In this document: positions 47,685 through 61,600 of the stretch, in pieces
Layout: each line of letters begins with the position of its first letter
Numbering within the stretch: the first letter of the stretch is position 1
Origin: Heliocidaris tuberculata
Lineage: Eukaryota; Echinodermata; Echinoidea; Camarodonta; Echinometridae
Reading direction: 5' to 3'
Length of the DNA: 64,000 nucleotides
Assembly: GCA_025618425.1 (NCBI GenBank)
Contig: CM046848.1
Coordinates: 25,234,116-25,298,115, forward strand
Translations under genes and position numbers: made by a program
The notes under the pieces: generated by a model
What the model saw: only the letters and a program-made list of their open reading frames with translations
Databases searched by the model: none
Told to the model about the DNA's origin: nothing

Positions 47685-49372
47685 TTAGAACCATGCTTCG
47701 AAAGGCATTTGAGCTTGGTTGGTATGGCCATGAAGAGACCTGTTATTGAAGTTTCCTGGGCCACTGTGGTAGGATGGGGGTGATACTGCTCCTGTGTTAT
47801 AGATCTGAAAAAAAAAAAGAGTGAATTTACATGAAAATATATGAAACGTGACATTATTATTTGGTTGAACCCATTGGAAAGTAATGGTTAGGGTCACGAG
47901 AGAGGAATTACCAATACATTTTCTTCTCGACGATTTTCCATATTTGTTGTCCCCGGCCTGCATGCATAAAAGCGTTAACAAGTTAAATTGCAATTGATAA
48001 ATCCCTCAGCCTGATCCAACAGCAAAAGGGTAGTAAACCCTCCACTTACCCATCAACTCGCCCACATAATAATGCCCGTTGCTTCACACAAGGCATCATT
48101 TCAACTGTGCTGTTACCTGCGCTAATCAAGCCCTTGAAGGCAATTAAAGGAGAATGAAACCCCCCAAATAAATGCATATTTAATGGAAGCAGAAAAATCA
48201 AAGAAGCATATCAGTGAAAGGTTGAGGAAAAACTAATAAAAAAAAAGTTATATTTGAAATCCTAAAATCACTAAATGAATGGAGATCTGAAATTGGCAAT
48301 GTCCTCATTATGCTAATGAGATGCTGTGATTTAAATGTGCTATACTTTGCCTTACACAAATAATGTAAAAATCCACTTTCCTTGAATATATCTCAGAAAA
48401 TTTGATTTCTGTATTATAGGTGGTGTTCATAAATTTATTCCTCAATATATTTCAAGCACAATGTTGATAATTCAATTTTCTTTGTTTAAAAGATCTGTTT
48501 AAAAGATCTGATAAAAATCTGATAATTTTCTTATTTATTACCTATAAAGAGAGAGCATAAAAACGTCATAGCATCTCATTAGCATAATGAGTATGTTGCC
48601 AATTCCCATTTAGCGATTTTAGGTTTTTAAAATCTTTATAACTTTTTTATTCTTTATCCGTTTTTCCTCAAACTTTGAGTGATATGCTTCTAATATTTTT
48701 CTGCTTCTGTTAAAGTGCATGCAAGTTTGGGGTTTCATTCTCCTTTAACCCTTCCTCCAGTAGTTCAACGCATTTTTCGTACGATATACGTCATCCTCAC
48801 ATGGCACAAGTTGCCCACGCATTCTAGCGTCAGGAAAATGTCATTTCGTATGCAACGGGCATAAGGAGTGTGACCACAGCCGTGTTGCCAGCTCACAATA
48901 TATACTTCAACTATAGGCACCAGAAAGAAAAAGAAAAAGAAGAAGAAAAAAGCCGACTTACAGTTTCAGCATATTCCTGGCCTGTTGCTACATAGGGCAA
49001 TGAGAAGTGATCGCTAGACGTCATAGCTTCCTCTTCTGTACCATAGATTGACGAGTCCCTTGGCGGGGCATGTGCATACGGCAGCTGTGAAGAGATAGTT
49101 ATTAGCTCTCAATTACATAGCTTATTTTGGTTGGTTATTTTCATCTAATCTCTTATTATAGCTACAGAGATTTCTATAAAAAGATGTGATTCCATCTGTT
49201 GTCTTGTAGAATGAAAGCAAAAAATACATGAATAGACAAATGACGTGAAATTCTGATGATATATGACTTCATATTACATACTTTTCGGTATGACACTACA
49301 ACAAAACTTCCGGGAACAGTGGATTTGCCACCACACTGCCATTTAAACGAAAGACATGATGGAGAGGAGAGG

Positions 49373-49409
<37 letters not shown>

Positions 49410-52400
49410 GGGTGAGGGAGAAGGAAGTACAGGGATAACTGGAACGAAACTAAAATAATCGTATCAAAAATGGAAGGGGATAATCACTTTTCTTCAGATG
49501 GGACAATATGGACAGGGGGTGGCAGGAGTGGGATATTCTCTCTCTCTCTCTCTCTCTCTCTTTCTTCCCCTCTCCCCTCTCTCCCCTCCTCTCTCTCTGT
49601 CCCTCTCTTTCTTCCCATATCTTTCTCTTCCCCCTTCCTTCCATAGGCCTACGTCTCTCTTATCTCACTCTCTCTCTCTCTCTCTCTCATTCACCCACAA
49701 GCTTACCCCACGCATTCTCCCCGCGTTCTGGAGTATCCTTGCCAGGTGTGCCATGCGACTCCTGTCGCGAGAACTGAAGGTGAAGACCCGTTCAGGTGCA
49801 CCGTACGTGATTCCTTCATCGTCTTGTGATGATACTGATTGGTTTATATTCCGTGGGGATGGAGATGACTGGTTGTGCCGCTGGTTGTACGACTAAAATT
49901 GGAATTCATTATGATCATGTTTGTCAAACGTTCTTCTTCTCGTTATCATCTCACTCTTTCTTAAATCTTTCCCCTTAAAAAAGTTCTCTTCTTCCCCCTT
50001 TTAAAAAAAATAAATGTTTCTATTTCACTCAGTATATCTTGCGTGCTTCCCTTTCTCCTGTTACGATAATCCCTTCCCTGTATACTTCACTTCTACATCA
50101 ATGTTTTTTATCAATTTCAGAGAAAAATGTACTGACACAATTTCATCTTTACTCTCGGGGAAAAAAAAGAAGAAGTTTTGCAAAGGTGCTAAACTAGCCA
50201 CAACTTGTTCAGGTGTTATAAATCACCTTTTATGGTATAGATGCTTACTAAAGTCGTTAAAAGAGCTGCTGTTGAACAAATCAAGCTTGCCGACACCGTT
50301 AGAAAATTTATTGTCAGTGAGATTCAAGTAGACAACTAAATTTCACGATCATCATGTAAACCTACCGCTGCTTCTTCGCCTGTAGCCATGTAGGGGACGG
50401 AGAACTCCGAAGGTTCATGACTTCCTTGCAGATACCCTGCATTTACCTGAGCGTGTGGAATCTAAATGGAGAGTGGATCCAAAGTGATATAAAGTTGCAA
50501 CATGACGTATACATTCACATAAATACGTATACACGGAAATGAAGAAATGTTTGTGATATGTATCAATCCGCTTTATACAAGAACAATACTTTTCTTTGGA
50601 GGCTCCTTCTCATTTATTCTTCTAACTCATATAATGCAATATAATGTAATGTATAAACAGGACTGGCTGCCCCTTAAATCCAATCTGGCATTCTTTAAGT
50701 ATACAAAACAAAAACAAAAACAAAAACAAAAACAAAAACAAACAAAAAAAAAACTTTTTCGCTGTTGTGCCTTCCCTACAGATTCCGTGATCCTCTGTTA
50801 TACAATATGTTTTTCCTCTTGGTGAATGATGAATGCATAGATATGAAATACTTTGTTCTCTTTTTGAGGAATGTACGTAAAGATTATTCTGAAATTTGAA
50901 GAAAAAAATTAATTTGCATTACTTTCTTTTTATGAAATAAAAACAAACAACAAAACATTTCAAAATTAACATACATATCGTCGTAATGTGTTCTGTCGCT
51001 GCTCCAGAACCCTCATCACGTGATCAATCCGACGACTGTCATCTGTTGTATCGAAAAGATGACTCGATACGCTGCTCTCGCTCGATGTGCTGCTATCAGT
51101 CGTCAACGAGACGGTACCATTGCTCCTTATTACATTCGGTCGAATGGCGGTGATCTCGGGGTAGAGCATAGGGTCTTGCGTCTCTACGAAGGGATGCGGA
51201 ACGAGTCGTTTCTGATGACGAGGATCGTGAGCCATGGTGATCAAGCAGCCGCACAGGAAGATGAGGAAGAGAAGGAGGACGGCGCCACCCGTCGACAATC
51301 CGATGATCAGCCCGAGGTTGGTCGTCGTGTCGCCAGTTACAGTGGTTGTGCTTGGGACAACGGGTAGAGGCGTCGTAATTACTGCCTGATCTGTATGTTT
51401 GTAAAAACAAAATAGCATCGAAAAATTAATTAGAAGAAAATGAGCCAAAAATGTTTCCTTAAAAAAAAGAAATATTTATTTATATACCACTTTTGGGATG
51501 GAAACACCCTCATAAGCAAGAATGCTGTTTTTCGTATTGGTCCATACCTTTTGCCCTATTCCTCTGATGACTGCAGTGAAACTTTAGGAACAATCTTGTT
51601 CTCTTTAACCATCAGAAATGATTTTTATGTATATTTTTATACATTTATACTTTAGTTCTTTCAAGATCACAATAAGATTTGGCGGATGATCATGCGAACG
51701 AAAGCCAATTAAGACAAGAACACGCCTCGAATGAAGTGACTCCTTTTCAGATGTAAGTAAGTACCTTCACCATTCAAAATGATGCTTAGTATACTAACAC
51801 CTTCAAAAGAACTGCTTGTATATTCGCCTACAAACTGACTCTGATCGGACCCAGGTTCGAATTTCTGTCATATCTTTCGGATGGTGACCTTAAAGGTCGG
51901 TCCCAGAAGTAAATCATGATATTTGATTGTTACACTCTGTCAAAACTCAATTACACACACACACACACACACACACAAGTTTGAACACTTTTCAGGCACT
52001 TTCTTTCTTAAAGTGTACTTTTATCAATCATGGTTGGAGCGCAGCAAAAGAGAGGTCTCACCTGAAAATGCAATGTTGTCTAAATCGATTTCTAGAGTGA
52101 GATTTCCGAAGACAAGGAAGGAGGTATTGACAACAGATGCTCGGAGATCTGCTTCAACTTGAGCAGCATTTGCTTCAGGTCCGCGGTAGGCCATGTAGTC
52201 GAATTCCGTTACGATGCTCCCGTTAGTCAAGCTCGTCACCACCACTGATTGGATCATCCGGTTCCGCTGCTTCATGTTGAAAAACAACTGTTCAACAACC
52301 AAAAAAAGTATTAAATGCATTGATATATAACTATATCGTGCCTTATCGTGCACTTTCTTCATGGACTATCAAAGAATAGACATGGCCTTGTGGAATTTGA

Positions 52401-55400
52401 TAGTGGTGATGATGATGGCTTCTTGTGTGGCGGCGGTATCCGCCTCTGGTGGGCGCTCATGACGTTTGCTCTAGAATGTCTCACCAACTCAACTTTTAGT
52501 CAGTGTTTCAAATTTGAGATTTTCCAATTAACCTTTGTTAGCGTTAACTATTCTTGATATGATATCGTAGCTAATAATGTAATGATTATTCAAACTATAC
52601 ATGATTTGAAATGATGGAATATAAAAATGGAAATTAGAACATATAATTTTAGACGAAAAAGAATGGCGGCTTGTGTAAGAGATGCGAAATATTGTTCTCA
52701 TAAGATTACTTTCAGACGAATCGTAACAGGGCATATAAATCACATCTTCTAGACCTATAGAAAGTAATGTGCCGTAACCATATTTACAAAACTACAAGAA
52801 AAAGCCCAAGAGAAAGAGAGAGAAGTGAGGGAGAGAGAGGGGGGCAAATGAAAAGAAGGAGAAAGAATGGGAGAATTTGGATATACTTATTCATTATAAA
52901 TTTATAACAATTTCATTCAAAATACAGGATATGTACATTCAGTAGAAACACTGCGTTACAAAATTTCTGACAATTTGTGACAACTTGTGACAGGAAAAAA
53001 AGATTTTAGCTATCAAAATATTTTAAAATTAAAAATTATAAATGCCCTAACATTGGTAATCTCAAATTTTCAGGGGAGAGGCAGCCCAACCTCGTCTACC
53101 TATGTCTACACTCTTGTGATCAAGGATTGTGAACTCTGAAAATACTGGGGGGGGGGGGGGGGGACACATGATAATGTTAGTTACTTTAGCAAATACTTAC
53201 AACTGAGACGAAATCCTGGCTGTACTCGATGTAGGCTGCACTGCGCGTATTCAGCAGATCGGTAGTGAACGTAGCGATAATTCCATTCCGACGCAACACT
53301 CGAATTGATCCCGAAATCACCAGAAGGGCTAGATATAACCAAGAAAAAAAAAAGAACATAAGTCATATATATTTGGTTCGGGCAAATGATGATAATATGA
53401 AGTCATGGCTTTACATTGCCTGCTTCTTGCACTCAATATCCACCACGCAGTCGCATTCAAAGAGCTCTATTATGACCCCGATCTATAATCAGAGCATAGG
53501 CCGATATATATGAGTAATCTAGAAATCAGTTAAATCTCTGGTCTGCCTGAGGTTATGCCAATAACCTCGCATAAGTGTGAGTGGTCTGCCTGTGCAACGG
53601 CACGAGGTTCGATCCTGAGTCAACTCTTTTCGAATAGAAATAAAATCGCCAGTACAGACTAAGTAGTCAGATATACCATAAGGTTGCATGGGTGGAGACA
53701 GAGAGAGAGAGAGAAAGAGAAAGAGAGAGAAAGGGAAAGAGAGAGGATATAGAAAGCGTGAGGAGAGAGAAAGATTGAGGAGAGAGAGACCCCCCCCCCC
53801 CTCCCCACGAATATCCAGAGAATATCCCACTCCTGCCACTCACCATTTAAAAGAAAAAGAAAAATAATCTTCATTTTTTAAAACTTACGTTGGAAGAATA
53901 TACTGCTGGGTATGACGCGATATAATGTTCCCCCTCCATTGAAGGCTGTTCCTCCATCTAATGCAGTACTTAGGACATTGGTTAAATCTCCGTCACTGAT
54001 ATTGGAGAGCGGGTCCAGGATTACATTGTAGAGGGCGATAACTCCGTTGGTTCCTCGCTGAAAACCAAGAATTCGAACCCCGAGAACAGCTCCGGGATTT
54101 GCCGATCTCCGTCGAAGCCTTGTCAAGAGCTGTCGATTTTCAGAGTAAAGTAAAATATGAGAAATGAAAACGAAAATTACAAAATTAAAGATTCCTCAGT
54201 TATTGTCTAAACGTTGGATTATGTTATTTGACAATAATTAGGCAAAACGGTTGTGGGCGGATAGGATCAATGTCGAAAAAACAAACATTCAAGCGATTTG
54301 AAAAGTTTAACCGAAATGATTCTTTGGATAAGGATGGACGATTCATTTGTTAGCGTTTCAAGTATTACCATCTTTCACTGTAAAGTTAAAGGTTCTTCCC
54401 TGCTTGGAGCTTATACAATGCATTTTCATGTATATGTACGTCTTTTGACCTATGATAGTGTAGAAAAAGGGTATACATAAGTAGGCTATGCATGCGCTAT
54501 ACCAAAACGCAATATTACTGCTATTTAAATATAATTGGAAAGTTTGACCAATTATGTATATTTATCGACTGTCATAAACACTCCCCTCACTAAGAAAAAT
54601 GAATGTTTCTGTATCACACGACAAACTTTCTTATTGACACCGGGGACTTCGTTATACGTATCGAGTATAAACTCTTAAGTTATTTTCATACCCCATCCTG
54701 GAGCTCAGATGCAAGCTGAATGTATTCTGGATTGGTGGAATCTTGAAGACTGTCAGTGAACGGAAGTTGGGCACCGTCCCTTGTCGTAATTTCAATAGAA
54801 CCAGCGATGTTAACAGTTTCTATACAAGGTTAACAAGAGCAAAATAAATACACTTCCAATGCATCTACTTTACTTAGGAATTATTTAGATACAATATAAA
54901 TTATGGTATCGGGTTAATCGGAAAACGAGGGATAGGATGTTTGTTTCTTGTATTCAAGGTGATTTACGTGATTTATACTCATACATGGAACTTATATCTA
55001 AATTGAAATTAGCAGTGATTAGTGGATATGTTTGAGTTGTGACGACCAATCAGTCCAAAACATTATTACAGCAAGGTGGTATAAAATGTTTGAGAAATTT
55101 TCCTGCAAACTACTACCATGACTACAAGGCGGAATTACATCCTCCAAAAAAAAGAGAACTTAACTGACAAAACCTCAAAGTTAATTGTTTCATACAAACC
55201 AACTACATTTCCCCCCTTTTTTAACCGACTTGGTATACCTAAGTATATACACACAAAATATTGCTCCCTTAATAGTATATTTTTCATAATAATATTGTCC
55301 CCCCCCCCCCACTTTTTAAAAAAATAAAATCCTGGCCCCGCCTCTGTATATATTGCGATATTTGTTTTATTACCTGGGCCAATCATTGGAGTTGTCGTCG

Positions 55401-55626
55401 CCTGCGTTCCTACCACTGCCGAAGTTGCCGGTGGGATAGATATTGTTGTAGTGCTTGTCGTTGTTATCGATGATGTTGCCGTAGGTGTTGTCGCGTTAGG
55501 TGTTGTTGTTGCACTAGATGTTGCCTCTTTAGTCGTTGAAGCCGTGGCTGGTGTGCCTGTCGGTGTTGTTGCTGTAGATACTGTCGTAAATGTCGAAGCT
55601 GTCGGTGTTGTCACGGCAGTTGTCGC

Positions 55627-55657
<31 letters not shown>

Positions 55658-58600
55658 TTTGTTGTTGCTGTGGGTGATGTTGTAGCAGTTGTTGCAGTAG
55701 ATGTTGTTGTTGTCGATGCTGCTGTCGTAGATGTTGGTTGTGTACTAATCAGTTCTGTGAAATTCTCATTTGTTCCTTCTGTGTCCATCATGTTTTCAGT
55801 TACTGTCACATCCGTTGCATCAGAAAGAAAATCAGTACTGTCGGTTTCAACGTCTGTAACCTCATCAGGTTCAACTGTGAAATCACTAACTATTTCTCCT
55901 TCATCGGTAAATTCCTCTTCAGTGATATCCGTATCAATATTAGTTACATCACCTTCCTCGGTTTTCAACTCCGTGACATCAGTAAATTCGTCAGGTTCCA
56001 CCGTGAAATCACTAACTATTTCTCCTTCATCGGTAAATTCCTCTTCAGTGATATCCGTATCAATATTAGTTACATCAGCTTCCTCGGTTTTCAACTCCGT
56101 GACATCAGTAAATTCGTCAGGTTCCACCGTGAAATCACTAACTATTTCTCCTTCATCGGTAAATTCCTCTTCTGTGACATCGGTAACAATATTAGTTACC
56201 TCAGCTTCCTCGGTTTCAAACTCTGTAACATCTGTAAATTCATCTTCTGTCACATCCGTGACGAAGGCAGTAACATCAGTGACGAGCTCTGTTCGATCAG
56301 TCTCAATTTCTGTGACTTCTGTAAATTCCTCAGTTGCTATCGTAATATCGGTGACTATTTCTGTCTTTTCAAGTTCATCTGTGACAATGTCAGTTACATC
56401 AGTAAAGAGCTCTGTTCGATCAGTCTCAATTTCTGTGACTTCTGTAAATTCCTCAGTTGCTATCGTAATATCGGTGACTATTTTTGTCTCTTCAAGTTCA
56501 TCTGTGACGATGTCAGTTACATCAGTAAAGAGCTCTGTTCGATCAGTCTCAATTTCTGTGACTTCTGTAAATTCCTCAGTTGCTATCGTAAAATCGGTGA
56601 CTATTTCTGTCTCTTCAAGTTCATCTGTGACGATGTCAGTTACATCAGTAAAGAGCTCTGTTCGATCAGTCTCAATTTCTGTGACTTCTGTAAATTCCTC
56701 AGTTGCTATCGTAAAATCGGTGACTATTTCTGTCTCTTCAAGTTCATCTGTGAAAATGTCTGTTACATCAGTAAAGAGCTCTGTTCGATCAGTCTCAATT
56801 TCTGTGACTTCTGTAAATTCCTCAGTTGCTATCGTAATATCGTTGACTATTTTTGTCTCTTCAAGTTCATCTGTGACGATGTCAGTTACATCAGTAAAGA
56901 GCTCTGTTCGATCAGTCTCAATTTCTGTGACTTCTGTAAATTCCTCAGTTGCTATCGTAAAATCGGTGACTATTTCTGTCTCTTCAAGTTCATCTGTGAC
57001 GATGTCAGTTACATCAGTAAAGAGCTCTGTTCGATCAGTCTCAATTTCTGTGACTTCTGTAAATTCCTCAGTTGCTATCGTAAAATCGGTGACTATTTCT
57101 GTCTCTTCAAGTTCATCTGTGACGATGTCAGTTACATCAGTAAAGAGCTCTGTTCGATCAGTCTCAATTTCTGTGACTTCTGTAAATTCCTCAGTTGCTA
57201 TCGTAAAATCGGTGACTATTTCTGTCTCTTCAAGTTCATCTGTGACGATGTCAGTTACATCAGTAAAGAGCTCTGTTCGATCAGTCTCAATTTCTGTGAC
57301 TTCTGTAAATTCCTCAGTTGCTATCGTAAAATCGGTGACTATTTCTGTCTCTTCAAGTTCATCTGTGACGATGTCAGTTACATCAGTAAAGAGCTCTGTT
57401 CGATCAGTCTCAATTTCTGTGACTTCTGTAAATTCCTCAGTTGCTATTGTAAAATCGGTGACTATTTCTGTCTCTTCAAGTTCATCTGTGACGATGTCAG
57501 TTACATCAGTAAAGAGCTCTGTTCGATCAGTCTCAATTTCTGTGACTTCTGTAAATTCCTCAGTTGCTATCGTAAAATCGGTGACTATTTCTGTCTCTTC
57601 AAGTTCATCTGTGAAAATGTCTGTTACATCAGTAAAGAGCTCTGTTCGATCAGTCTCAATTTCTGTGACTTCTGTAAATTCCTCAGTTGCTATCGTAATA
57701 TCGTTGACTATTTTTGTCTCTTCAAGTTCATCTGTGACGATGTCAGTTACATCAGTAAAGAGCTCTGTTCGATCAGTCTCAATTTCTGTGACTTCTGTAA
57801 ATTCCTCAGTTGCTATCGTAAAATCGGTGACTATTTCTGTCTCTTCAAGTTCATCTGTGACGATGTCAGTTACATCAGTAAAGAGCTCTGTTCGATCAGT
57901 CTCAATTTCTGTGACTTCTGTAAATTCCTCAGTTGCTATCGTAAAATCGGTGACTATTTCTGTCTCTTCAAGTTCATCTGTGACGATGTCAGTTACATCA
58001 GTAAAGAGCTCTGTTCGATCAGTCTCAATTTCTGTGACTTCTGTAAATTCCTCAGTTGCTATCGTAAAATCGGTGACTATTTCTGTCTCTTCAAGTTCAT
58101 CTGTGACGATGTCAGTTACATCAGTAAAGAGCTCTGTTCGATCAGTCTCAATTTCTGTGACTTCTGTAAATTCCTCAGTTGCTATCGTAAAATCGGTGAC
58201 TATTTCTGTCTCTTCAAGTTCATCTGTGACGATGTCAGTTACATCATTAAAGAGCTCTGTTCGATCAGTCTCAATTTCTGTGACTTCTGTAAATTCCTCA
58301 GTTGCTATTGTAAAATCGGTGACTATTTCTGTCTCTTCAAGTTCATCTGTGACGATGTCAGTTACATCAGTAAAGAGCTCTGTTCGATCAGTCTCAATTT
58401 CTGTAACTTCTGTAAATTCCATAGTAAAATCTGTAACTATTTCTGTTTCGTCAGTTAGTAATATTTCTGTAACTTCCTCAGACACAATGGTAACTATCTC
58501 GGTGAAAGCTTCTTCAAGTGTCGCTTTGTCAGTGAAAAATTCTGTAACTCCTGTAAATTCATCCTCTTCTACTGTCCCAATTTCAGTCTCGTAATCAGTT

Positions 58601-61600
58601 ACGATGTCATAATCTGTCGCAAGCTCGGTGAAGTCGTCCCCTATTTCGGTCACAGCTTCGGTTACCAATTCGGTAGCAACTTCAGTATCTTCCTCGATTT
58701 CGGTGAGGATTTCAGTCCCGAGGTCATCGGTGCCTAGTTCAGTAACGATGTCGGTCACGAGTTCGGTCCCAAAGACACTGGCATCGGTCGCGGTCACATT
58801 CTCATCTTCGCTTAAAAGTGTGACGACTTCTGTCACAATTTCGGTCGCGACTTCATTGTCCAGTTCAGATACTGTCTCTGTGACAATGACCGTTTTCGCC
58901 ACTTCTGTCGTTTCTTGAGCTGACAAAAAAGAGAGTATATTAAAAGCATGATAATTCTACACTTATTTACGCCATGAATGATAGTGCAATGATAATTATG
59001 CAGTTCATTTTGATATATATAGTCTCTTTATATCAGTGGTGACATCGTAAAAACGACGACGAATATATCCGTAAGAATGAAATAGAGAATTTTGGACTAA
59101 TAAACAGTGATAGACATGCAGACAGATAGACAGACAAACAGACAGATAGACAACCAAGTGATGGGATGAGATGAAATGAAATAAGACGGAACAGGAGGGG
59201 GGGGGGGGCAGCACAAGGGCTACATGCTCCCTAAATAAAATGTGTTATAAATGATAAACACCTGAATAAAAATGCATGCGAACGCGTATACGATACTTGT
59301 GTGACAACCCCATGGACAACCCCCTCCCCGCTCCTCCACCCCCAACGCCCTCCCGGTCAATGTGGAGGAAATTTTGGACAATATTTTTAGCATCTTTAGA
59401 TACATTTAGACATAATATTGCCCTTTTGTTGTTGTTGTTGTTTTGTTTACTTGTCGCAATTACTGAAAGAAAATTATATTCCCCCGCCCCCGATCAAAGA
59501 ACCCTTGATCCGCCACTAAGGAAGAATAGGGCATGATTATGTTTGTTTCTCGAAAAGACCACCAAGACGCATGCTCGTCTTTCATTCATTTAAAGAAATA
59601 ATTACATTTAATAAGCTGCTTTCCAGAGCAACTAAACTTTTAAATATAACTCAATTCTCTACTGTAAACTAAAATGATGAAACGAAAATAGGTGTTGAAG
59701 GAGGATATTTCTTTCAAAGTGCTTATATACCAAAATGATTTATATCACCGTGGAGAAATGTCGTATTACCCCCAAAAGATCCCTTTTTTGTGGAAAATAT
59801 CAAAGGGTGGACCCTTGCTGTTTCTAGAATGCGCTTGACAGTGAATATATAAATAATGTATCATTATTTATCTACCACACACGCATTAGTCCACGTAACA
59901 GATAATACAATTACAGCACAATCCCCATTGCTTTGCCAAATAACAATTTGAAAATATTTTCGAGTCAACGTTTTTTTCTAAGTGTTTTATATAATGCGGT
60001 TATTGGAGCGAGAAATGGGCAAATGTCGTCATGAATAACTGTACTCAATGTCAGTCAGATTGGAACCAAATACATGAAATATCGTTCGTGTTATAGGGGC
60101 CCCATGCAGGGAGACATAAATGGGCATTGTATGAATAACGCTATATCTCAGATCCTTGGCTTTTGTGTGATTACATTCAATTCCTGCTTTTAAAGTCTTT
60201 ATGTCTTTCAAAATGAACTTGCCAAGTTGATGCGCTATTTTAGATTCACCTTTTTACCTCCAGTTTTCTATAAACAACAGAAAATATATCTTTTGTAAGG
60301 ATAAGGAGAAAAAAGACGAAGAAATGCTTATCATCATAGTGCACTCGTAAAAGCTCTGCAAGCTCCTCATTGCTGGAGGTAGGTACCCAACTGAGGCGGC
60401 GGAACGTCGGGCTCGGACAGTGGAATTGAGAGGGAAGGGGCACCTTTTTGTCCGCCAAACAAAAGGTGCCCCCACTTCCATTGTCCGAGCCCGACGTTCT
60501 GCCGCGCCTGTAGGTACCCATAGGCCCTGGAAAGTGCAAAGGCTGAGGGGTAGATGCCCCTCCAATATTTCAAGTCAGAGGTCAAAATCGATTTCCCCCC
60601 TAGGGGACCATTTGCAAGAAAATAATGATATATATACTAATAATTTTAAAGTTTCGATAGTCCCAACTGAAACCTTTTCACTCGGTATAGGTCAACGTAT
60701 ACACTACCTTGCAAGATTATTGTGCTTCTTAGCACAATACAAGGCCTGTTTAAAGTGGGTAATTTCATGGAAGTTGTTTGCAATAAAAATTTCCAGTTTG
60801 TTTGAAAATGTGCCCCTCCCCCTAAAAAATCATCCCCTACGAAATAAACGACCTCTTACACTCCCAGAAAACATGGAATAGTGTAACACCGCTCAAACAA
60901 CAGTGATGATGATGACGATGATGATGATGGTGATGATGATGATGATGATGATGGTGATGATGATTATGATGATGATGATGATGATGATGATTGTGATGAC
61001 GATGATGATGATATTAATAATATTAATAAAATTCTATTATCAAAACTTTTGTGAATTTCTCTTTTCATGTTTTTTCCCCCACAAAGCAGTAACTTGAGTC
61101 ATTTTGGTTTTCTCCTATATATGTAGCAGTGCCCTATAAGCCCCTATTAATAAAGTGAATATTTTGTCGATGCTTTTTGGTCGTAACTATAATGCCTTTT
61201 CAAGTTCACAGTGAACGACACCGCCTGGCACCAATCTGGCTCTATTTCGATACTGTTATTGACATCCTCCAAGGCTATCACCATTCTCTCCTTTCATATC
61301 TCCTCCATTCCAGCCCTCTACTCACAGATTACTTGAAATAAAACTTGCACACAATTTAGCGTACACATATCTTGTTCGTTTCTAAAATTTCGCAAGACTT
61401 TTTGATCTTTTTACATTTTTATTGTTACTACCTATATAGAAACGTGACTTTTATTTTAGGTTCCATCTTATACCCCTCTTAATTCAAATTCATTAATTGG
61501 TCACAGTTACATATGTGATTATTTACTATCAATACATTCAGCTATGAGATTAAGAAACGAACGTTTGTGCAGACCACTCCCTATACTATTTTTCAAACTA

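Noticed and set aside
53560..53655. tRNA gene
   Set aside because: Has a good B-box but no foldable cloverleaf or anticodon stem; better explained as a SINE head.
56200..58420. CRISPR-like regular spacing
   Set aside because: Units are contiguous 123-bp coding repeats without unique spacers, in an intron-containing eukaryotic gene.
55451..58594. Plus-strand open frame of about 1,047 codons over the 123-bp array, and another of 906 codons
   Set aside because: Antisense by-products of a stop-free repeat whose length is a multiple of three. They have no signal peptide, splice context or domain, while the minus strand joins to real exons.
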